A DNA stretch of 15,356 nucleotides, taken from Roridomyces roridus (taxonomy: Eukaryota > Basidiomycota > Agaricomycetes > Agaricales > Mycenaceae). Position 1 is the first letter of the stretch, and each line of letters begins with the position of its first letter. Below the pieces are notes generated by a model that was not told the origin of the DNA, searched no databases, and saw only the letters and a list, made by a program, of their open reading frames with translations. Of this stretch, positions 9,376-15,356 are shown piece by piece. The stretch is taken from positions 1-15,356 of the forward strand of contig JARKIF010000477.1 of the NCBI GenBank assembly GCA_029378245.1, in the 5' to 3' direction. The position numbers were made by a program, and so were the translations under genes.

Positions 9376-10029
9376 CTACCGACGTTTCCTTTTTCTGGCC
9401 CGTGTACCTCCAATTTTGAGTGGTGTGCGGTCGGTTATGGTCATAATTCTGGGGCGGACTTCGTCTCCCTGGGCCGTCGTGAGGGCCTTGAAGAGCGCGT
9501 CTCTTCCCTGTCCGAACCCTTTGCAGAACAAGTCGATCTTCATATCTACGTCCGGCCCCTTGGCCGCCTCTTCCTGTGCAAAGTGCTGAATTTTTTCAAA
9601 CATCCGCACGGCACATTGGTAGCCTGCTTCGTACGTCGACCGATTGCGCTTTTTGAATCCACAAGAGCCGCCGGAAAACCACGCGAGGGTGTTTCCATTG
9701 GGGTCCGTGAACGTGTTTATGGTGTTCCTCGGTGTCGAATGGCAATGCAGTCGGTGGGCGGGCACTCTTTCTGACACTTTGTAGTCGGTGACAAGAGGCG
9801 AAGTTGGTGTCGGGGGCGGCACGGCGTAGAACGGTAAGGGGTTTTCACCTCCTTCACGCAAGTCTCCAATGATGTCGCCAATGTTATTCTGGACTGGCGA
9901 GGGACTTGGGGAGGCAAAGGGATTGCTTCCCAGTACAGATGGACGGGACACGTAGTCCGAGTATGCCGCGTGTGTCGGAGGGCGTAGACTCGTCGCCAAC
10001 CGCGCCCGGCGGGCGACTTGAGCGAACAT
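9376..10029 (-). CDS. MRPS11: Mitochondrial small-subunit ribosomal protein uS11m (MRPS11; yeast Mrps18)
   Basis: Component of the platform of the mitochondrial ribosomal small subunit. This is the only intronless gene model in the window, at 217 aa. The first 25 or so residues are Arg/Ala-rich without acidic residues (MFAQVARRARLATSL), as expected of a mitochondrial presequence. A Pro-rich linker follows. The uS11 fold starts at about residue 94 with HCHSTPRNTINTFTDPNGNT, then WFSGGSCGFKKRNRSTYEAGYQ, FCKGFGQGRDALFKAL and the C-terminal ITDRTPLKIGGTRARKRKRR, which is diagnostic of uS11. The presequence and the organellar C-terminus argue against the cytosolic uS11. It faces FMN1 tail to tail (93 bp) and diverges from QCR9 (43 bp). 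Confidence 0.94.
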   Translation of the reverse strand: MFAQVARRARLATSLRPPTHAAYSDYVSRPSVLGSNPFASPSPSPVQNNIGDIIGDLREGGENPLPFYAVPPPTPTSPLVTDYKVSERVPAHRLHCHSTPRNTINTFTDPNGNTLAWFSGGSCGFKKRNRSTYEAGYQCAVRMFEKIQHFAQEEAAKGPDVDMKIDLFCKGFGQGRDALFKALTTAQGDEVRPRIMTITDRTPLKIGGTRARKRKRR

Positions 10030-10072
10030 AGTTTTTGTTTAGGCGCCAAACAATTCCCTTTTCCGTCCCACC
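10030..10072. promoter_or_regulatory. 43-bp shared divergent promoter, MRPS11/QCR9
   Basis: The whole space between two start codons of mitochondrial proteins is 43 bp and has no TATA box. It contains GGCGCCAAA (10042-10050), which on the minus strand reads TTTGGCGCC and resembles an E2F-type site. The rest is pyrimidine-rich before the QCR9 ATG. Confidence 0.55.
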
Positions 10073-10360
10073 ATGGCGGTCAGTCCCGATACTCGTCTGC
10101 TGTAGCATTGTCTCATCTTGCCTCTAGTTCTCGACCACGCTGTACAACACTTTCTTCCGCCGCAACAGTGTCTTTGTTTCCACCATCTTTGTCGGCGCGT
10201 TCACCTTTGGAATCGGGTTCGACACGGCAGTCACTTCCTTCTACGACAAGTGGAATAAAGGCGTACGTTCTTTCCGTATCACACACCGCCTGCAGCTGAC
10301 ACTGCGAAGAAACAATGGAAAGATATCCGCCACAAATACGTCGAGGCTGCCGAAGAGTAG
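10073..10360 (+). CDS. QCR9: Cytochrome b-c1 complex subunit 9 (ubiquinol-cytochrome c reductase, 7 kDa)
   Basis: Small single-membrane-pass subunit of respiratory complex III in the mitochondrial inner membrane. Exons: 10073-10078, 10128-10262, 10310-10360. Introns are 49 and 47 nt and the product is 63 aa. The first exon is only ATG GCG. It is accepted because it supplies the only start codon in phase with FSTTLYNTFFRRNSVF. The membrane helix is about residues 15-35 (SVFVSTIFVGAFTFGIGFD), followed by TAVTSFYDKWNKGKQW, DIRHKYVEAAEE and the stop. The second acceptor is the AAG at 10309, chosen because it gives the family string NKGKQWKDIRHKY. The length fits the family. An AATAAA follows the stop by 12 nt. 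Confidence 0.93.
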
Positions 10361-10372
10361 ATTATCCAACAA

Positions 10373-10378
10373 AATAAA
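10373..10378 (+). other. Polyadenylation signal AATAAA, QCR9
   Basis: A canonical AATAAA lies 13 nt after the QCR9 stop, in the 41-bp gap before the DPH1 stop on the opposite strand. Confidence 0.5.
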
Positions 10379-10401
10379 TGCTATAGACTGTGGGCAACCA
10401 A

Positions 10402-12057
10402 CTATCGGCGTGACAGCGCCCACGGACTTCCTGCTGCATAAAAATCCATAGGATATCCTTCCTTCTCCTCCTTGGACATCCAACCGACAGCCTTGCCCAC
10501 TGCTACTGCCGTCTCGTACGGACTAAGTAAGGGCCGGTCGAACGCATATCCCCAGTCGATGGACAACCGAGGACAGGAAGTCTGAATAAACGTCGATATA
10601 TGCGGATTGAATAGCGCCAGTTTGGCTGGGGAGAGTTCGGAGAGAAGAATCGGAATGTATGGAATCGGTGTGTCTGACCCCTCCAATTGGTTTGTGATCG
10701 CCTACAGAGTGTGAGAGATGGAGTGGGCAATGGATCAGTCCTATTACCTGGAGCTGTTTGAAACTGCCCTGCCGACCCAAGGTGCCAAGAATGACACCCC
10801 ACAGCGGCGCATCCGAGGCTGAGGATATGCTTTTCCTTGCCGTTTGCACCGCATCGTCGCGCACCTCGTGCATTTGTCGGTGGTCATACCGCTCACGCGT
10901 CAGTTTCTTCGAGTAGGGATCGTATCGGAACGCCGGGACAGAAGGATTCGCTATCATTATCGACTCGAGGTGGAAGCGTCCGTCCCCCAAGTAACTACAG
11001 TAAGACATGAAAAGCGTGCACAGAAAACATATGAGAGAGCCGTACAGCAGAGCATCCACGTCTTCCAGGCGCGGCGCCGTGCAACCCAGAATTTCTCCCG
11101 GTGACAAGGGCTTGGATCTTGGTATCGCAGCCTCGTATTTGCCTCGCCAAAAGTTCTGTGGAGGCAGCTTGGTCGGGGTGGAGTCCTCAGCAATGAGACC
11201 TGCCGGTTGGGTTGTGGGCCGTAAATCGGGATCTTCCGACGTGAGATCGTCCTTGAGACGCTGCAGTGCAGAAACAAACTGGATCGTGGATACTAGGGCC
11301 AACCTGGTCGGCTCTTCTGAACCAGAAGGATTTGAAGGATTGTCGGAAGACGTCGGGCCTTCTATTCGAAGATGCTCCCTGGATGGTCCAATTTGACGAC
11401 CAGCCGGAATTTTACTGTCAGAGTCTTCCGAGTCCAACAACGCTTGATGGAATGTATCTCGATCGTCGGGAAAGTTGAGCCGAACGGTTTGTGCGAGATG
11501 CACCGAGTCGATGGCGATCTCCACAAAGATGTAGAGGGTTTTTATCGTCGTCTGGTCCATGGGGACTTGAGGTATATCAGTATGAATGAAAGATTGTCTT
11601 GGGGGTACGCACCAAGACAACTGTGGCCGTAGTGAATGAGCATATCGCAGCCCAGCGCGACCGCAGTATAATCGTCAACGCAGCACGCTCCATAAGTTAC
11701 GTCTCCCATGATAACTGTGAGCGCCGGGGTAAACCTGCAGCGGCCAGTCAACAACGAGGATATAGACTTGAAACTGGAGCACCTTTCGATTATGTCTGCT
11801 ATAGGGCACGCGAACATTTGGAGGCCCTCGGGCATTTGGAGGGCAACCATCGTTGCATTGTTTTTCCGTACATGAAAGATGGTCTTGTGGATTTCGAGCG
11901 AGTAATTCGATGGGAGCTGGGCGATGGCAGCATTCAGCTCGGGATCTTGGAGAATTTCTGGAGGAATCTGGTTGCTTAAAACAGCAGCACCTGGGCGCGA
12001 GGGTGTCGCAGTTTTTGTACCGACGAAACGCCTGCGAGGCTTGCTTGCATTCGACAT
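10402..12057 (-). CDS. DPH1: Diphthamide synthesis protein, 2-(3-amino-3-carboxypropyl)histidine synthase subunit 1
   Basis: With Dph2 it forms the non-classical radical-SAM enzyme that moves the 3-amino-3-carboxypropyl group from SAM to a histidine of elongation factor eEF2, the first step of diphthamide synthesis. Exons in reading order: 12057-11783, 11734-11613, 11565-11046, 10994-10748, 10701-10402. Introns are 48, 47, 51 and 46 nt and the product is 487 aa. Seen: [34 protein letters not shown] (first cluster Cys, 109 or 110), HYGHSCLVPMD, LGCTAP (Cys 294), [17 protein letters not shown] and [11 protein letters not shown] (Cys 431). The three iron-sulfur ligands are therefore present. The DVTYGACC motif identifies Dph1 rather than Dph2. 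An acidic, Ser/Pro-rich insertion of roughly 80 residues lies between the first and second Cys, making it longer than yeast (425 aa) or human (443 aa). Confidence 0.95.
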
Positions 12058-12095
12058 GATGCTGGTTTCTGATCAAGAACCGAACGGTCTGCTGA

Positions 12096-12103
12096 TTACG
12101 TCA
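12096..12103. promoter_or_regulatory. ATF/CREB-like site TTACGTCA in the DPH1/NPC1 divergent promoter
   Basis: The 118-bp space between the DPH1 and NPC1 start codons contains TTACGTCA, which matches the bZIP ATF/CREB core (TKACGTCA). It is the only recognisable site there, and no TATA box is seen. A single eight-base match is suggestive only. Confidence 0.35.
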
Positions 12104-12175
12104 ATACACGACCCTCTTGCGTCTCTCCTCCATCGCCACTCGTTCCTCGCACCAGTGAGCTCACCTACTCGGAAA

Positions 12176-15100
12176 ATGTCGTCCAGGAGTGGCCATTGCG
12201 CCATGCTAGGGTCTTGTGGCCCCAGCGCTATCAAAGACCTTCCTTGTCCATACGACGGGCCTGCCGTCGAGGTGTGTTGGCTTGGCCACAATTCGCGCGT
12301 CGTAGTAATTGTTTCTAGCCCGAAGACGCGGAAACACGCGCTCTGTTAGTCGACGTTTGCGGCCCAGAATACGCGCAGGGACCCGTCTGCTGCACCTCGG
12401 ACCAGGTGGAGGCTCTGCGCGAGAACTTTGAGCCCGTCGAGGCGCTCCTTTCCAGTTGTCCTGCCTGCCGGAACAACTTTCGCAGTTTCTTCTGCACATT
12501 CACTTGTTCGCCCGACCAAGCCACCTTTTTGAATGTCACTCGCACCCAGACGACGCAAACTGGCGAGACAGCCGTTAAATCCCTCGACTTCCATGTCGGA
12601 CAGCCGTTTGCAGAGGGTTTCTTCGACAGCTGCAAGAATGTCCAATTCGATTCTGCCAATTCATACGCCATGGAATTCATCGGTGGCGGCGCCAAGAATT
12701 ACTCTGCTTTTCTCAAGTACATGGGAGACGAGAAGCCGCTGCTGGGTAGTCCCTTTCAAATGGACTTTCCATCACAGACTCCCCCCGAACTCTCCGCCCT
12801 AAACCCTCCACCTCGTAACTGCTACGACACTGACTTGGCAAGTCGGTGCACGTGCATCGACTGTCCGTCTATATGTCCTACCTGGCCGGATGTCCCGGCA
12901 CCTGGCTCGGAGCCCACATGCCATGTCGGCGCCGTCTCGTGCCTTTCCTTTATCCTCATTCTCGCCTATTCGCTGGCAGTCTTCGGCTTCTTCCTCGGCT
13001 ACGTTGTTCAGAATACACTCCGTAGACGTCGAGAACAGACTTACGAACGAGTGGCGCTCTCACACGAGACCAATTCTATCTCGTCCCCGAGATCTCAGAG
13101 CCGCGCTCTGGTGGGTGCGGCGTCCCTAGCGCAGTACCTCGACGACGAATCCAGTGGGACGCAGTTTGAATCACGTCATCTGGGTCGTGGCGCGTCCCTC
13201 GTGGACCCAATCGAGACTGTTCAACCTCGCCAATATCCTCTCAACAACTTACTCCGACGTGCATTCTATCGACTTGGATTGGCCACGGCCTCCGCGCCTT
13301 GGTTGACCTTCTCCGTCGTCTTCCTTTTCATGGGACTTTTGAATGTCGGTTGGAAGTATTTTGCCATTGAGACCGAGCCCGTCCGACTGTGGGTATCGCC
13401 CACATCCGAGAGCAGAATACAGAAGGACTACTTTGACCAAAACTTTGGTCCATTCTATCGCACCGAACAGATTTTCGTCACCTCCGATTCTGGACCCGTC
13501 TTGTCATGGGATCACTTGCAATATTGGTTCAACGTCGAGGCGGAGATTCGAGACCTTGAATCTCCCAACGGATACAGCTTGGATGATGTCTGTTTCAAGC
13601 CGGCTGGTCCCCGGGGAGCATGTGTGGTTCAGTCTGTTGGAGGTTTGGTTTGACAACGACCTCGAACCTTACAACGAGACCTCGTGGCGATCCCATCTGG
13701 AACTTTGCGCCCAACAGCCCGTGGAGTGCAGACCAGACTATGAACAACCTCTAGCACCACAATATGTGCTGGGAGGTGTTCCGGAGAAAGATGGCTCCAA
13801 AGAGTTTTCGGCGGCAGAGGCTATGGTCATCACCTACGTCGTGGATGATTCCCTCGACCCCGTCCTGCAGGCGAAAGCCATGGAGTGGGAGGAGGTTGTT
13901 CGAGCCTATCTGGTGGATTTGAGTGCCAGATCCGTCTCAGAAGCGGGTCTGCGAATCGCCTTTTCCACTGGTGTCTCTCTCGAAGAGGAGATCAACAAGA
14001 GTGCCAATATGGACGTCAGGATCGTCGTCTTGTCCTACCTCGCCATGTTCTTCTACGTCTCCTTGACCCTCGGCAGTGGTTCTTCGCGAGAAGACCAAGG
14101 TCTCGGGTCCTCATTGGTCCAATGGGCGCGAAACTTCCCTCTGCTCTTCAAAAGGGGGGAAAATCTTCCGCGGTCTCCCATTGATTCCAGCACGGCTCCC
14201 CGTTTCTTCCCTCGCATTCATAGACTTTATTCATCGGAATCCAAGTTTGTGGCTGGGGACTCTTGGGATCTTATTGGTTATCCTATCGGTTTCCTCCCTG
14301 TTGGATGCTTCTCCTTCATCGGGGTCAAAGTGACCCTTATCATCGCAGAGGTCTCCCTATTCCTTGTCCTCGCTGTTGGCGTCGATAAATCAGTGTTCAG
14401 TCTCGGTGCACGAGTTGGATCGCCAGAATGTGCTGGCATGGCACCAACGCAGCCAGCGACGACCGACGGGCCCGGGGTTTTCGCAACCCCCATCTCCCCC
14501 ACTTCGCATTCGATCCCCCTTCGATTCCACACAAATGGATGGGGAAGGGACACCGGCCCTCTGTGCCACTTTACCGATCGCTGGTGAAGAAGCGTATGCG
14601 AGAACTGTTGCCAGATGGGGCCGTCCCCTCTTGCTCACGCACCATAACGGAGACTGTTGCATTCGCTCTAGGCGCCCTGGTGCCCATGCCAGCGGTCCGC
14701 AATTTCGCCCTTTATGCTGCGGGGAGCGTGCTTTTGAACGCCATCTTACAAGTCACGGTCTTTATCAGCGCCCTCTCCCTGGATTTGAAGCGTGTCGAGG
14801 TACGGTCATTTCTATTCAAGGAAACTTGGTTTTCATCTTTGCTTCAGGCTAGTAGGTCGATTGTTTCCCGTGTATCCGCCTTCCCCAAGGATTGCTTTGC
14901 TCGAAGCCCCGGCGTATGGCAGTGGATTGGCCGTATTGCCGCTTCATTCGCCGGCACTATGCACCGTTTTTGCTGAAACCGGTGGTCAAGGGCGTCGTCT
15001 TTGTCATTTTTGGCGGCGTCTTCGTGCATCCGTGATTTCTATTCAGCACATCGAACTTGGACTAGGTATGGTTTATTCTCCCTCAGTCAAGTCCAATAAC

Positions 15101-15356
15101 AATAATATCTAGACCAACGACTGGCCTTACCCCCGAGTCTTATCTGGTGGCGTACTTTGACAATCTCGATAAATATCTCGACGTTGGCCCTCCCGTCTAT
15201 TTCGTTGCCCGCGACGCCGACATGACCCAGCGCCAGTGGCAGCAGGCTCTTTGCGGTCGATTCACGTCGTGCGAGGACTTTTCTGTTGCGAACAGGCTGG
15301 AGGCGGAACGCAAGCGGCCTGAATCATCTTTCATCTCCGAGCCTACGGCCTCGTGG
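12176..15356 (+). CDS. NCR1: NPC1/Ncr1-type sterol transporter, 3' partial, frame-broken in its second half
   Basis: Niemann-Pick C1 family transporters move sterol out of the lysosome or vacuole lumen. Exons: 12176-12271, 12319-14799, 14848-15065, 15113 to the right edge (introns 47, 48 and 47 nt). The Cys-rich N-terminal domain is complete (GHCAM, LPCPYDGPAVE, GPVCCT, SSCPACRNNF, FFCTFTCSPDQ). A membrane segment follows (SCLSFILILAYSLAVFGFFL), then a second one (WLTFSVVFLFMGLLNVG). The sterol-sensing domain begins at RIVVLSYLAMFFYVSLTL, with later pieces LGILLVILSVSS, VTLIIAEV, VHELDRQN, TITETVAFALGALVPMP and FALYAAGSVLL. Reading is open to about 13643. From there to about 15135 the conserved pieces lie in changing frames, and 15136-15356 is clean to the edge (YFDNLDKYLDVGPPVY). 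No signal peptide is encoded at ATG 12176, although the family has one, so the 5' end is unsure. Confidence 0.85.
13644..15136 (+). other. Cluster of single-base frame breaks within NPC1
   Basis: Comparing the family's expected order of motifs with the reading frame gives about fourteen one-base shifts. Apparent extra bases: T in 13644-13646, G at 14251-14252, 14405-14406 and 14435-14436, one each near 14466-14480 and 14505-14520, and C near 14638-14640. Apparent missing bases: near 14297, then in runs at 14855-14856 (GG), 14883-14886 (CCCC), 14929-14930 (GG), 14939-14940 (CC), 15026 (G) and 15135 (G). Most lie in runs of identical bases, and the protein between them stays conserved. The exact base of each shift is inferred from the motifs, so positions are good to a few nucleotides. 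Confidence 0.8.

Noticed and set aside
13640..13660. A short intron to explain the first NPC1 frame change
   Set aside because: The two frames join with one extra T between conserved codons, leaving no room for an intron.
12176..15356. Calling NPC1 a pseudogene outright
   Set aside because: The first half is intact, and residues between the frame breaks remain conserved. The breaks are mostly homopolymer length changes, so sequence error explains them at least as well.
1..15356. Transposon, viral remnant, CRISPR or secondary-metabolite cluster
   Set aside because: No transposase, reverse transcriptase, terminal repeats, spaced direct repeats or synthase domains are seen on either strand.

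Overview
The window looks like a chromosomal segment of a filamentous fungus, most likely a basidiomycete. Nearly every gene is split by short spliceosomal introns. The 26 introns I could place in recognised genes are 43-55 nt long, with GTRNGT-like donors and YAG or AAG acceptors. The gene content is eukaryotic housekeeping, and genes are packed tightly on both strands. I see no mobile element, CRISPR array, rRNA, tRNA or biosynthetic cluster.

Layout, left to right: (1) an unrecognised minus-strand gene, cut by the left edge and disrupted by a frame break near 688, with a CCAAT/TATA promoter around 1437-1459; (2) KCS1, inositol hexakisphosphate kinase (+, 1951-5487, 4 exons, 1129 aa); (3) a SNAPC4/SNAP190-like Myb protein (+, 5649-7462, 9 exons, 480 aa); (4) TAF8, a TFIID subunit (-, 7465-8516, 4 exons, 303 aa); (5) FMN1, riboflavin kinase (+, 8565-9282, 4 exons, 188 aa); (6) mitochondrial ribosomal protein uS11m (-, 9376-10029, 1 exon, 217 aa); (7) QCR9, a respiratory complex III subunit (+, 10073-10360, 3 exons, 63 aa); (8) DPH1, diphthamide synthesis (-, 10402-12057, 5 exons, 487 aa); (9) NPC1/NCR1, a sterol transporter (+, 12176 to the right edge), clean to about 13640 and then carrying about fourteen single-base frame breaks.

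From SNAPC4 rightward the genes alternate in direction, giving very small shared spaces: 2 bp between the SNAPC4 and TAF8 stops, 48 bp between the TAF8 and FMN1 starts, 43 bp between the uS11m and QCR9 starts, and 41 bp between the QCR9 and DPH1 stops. Two adjacent pairs are functionally matched: SNAPC4/TAF8 (promoter recognition for RNA polymerases) and uS11m/QCR9 (mitochondrial translation and respiration). The set as a whole is not a pathway.

I did not find a clearly new system. The points most worth a second look are the ultra-compact shared promoters, the SNAPc-type Myb protein in a fungus, the orphan gene at the left edge, and the clustering of frame breaks at the two ends of the window. 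That clustering looks more like sequence error than gene decay.
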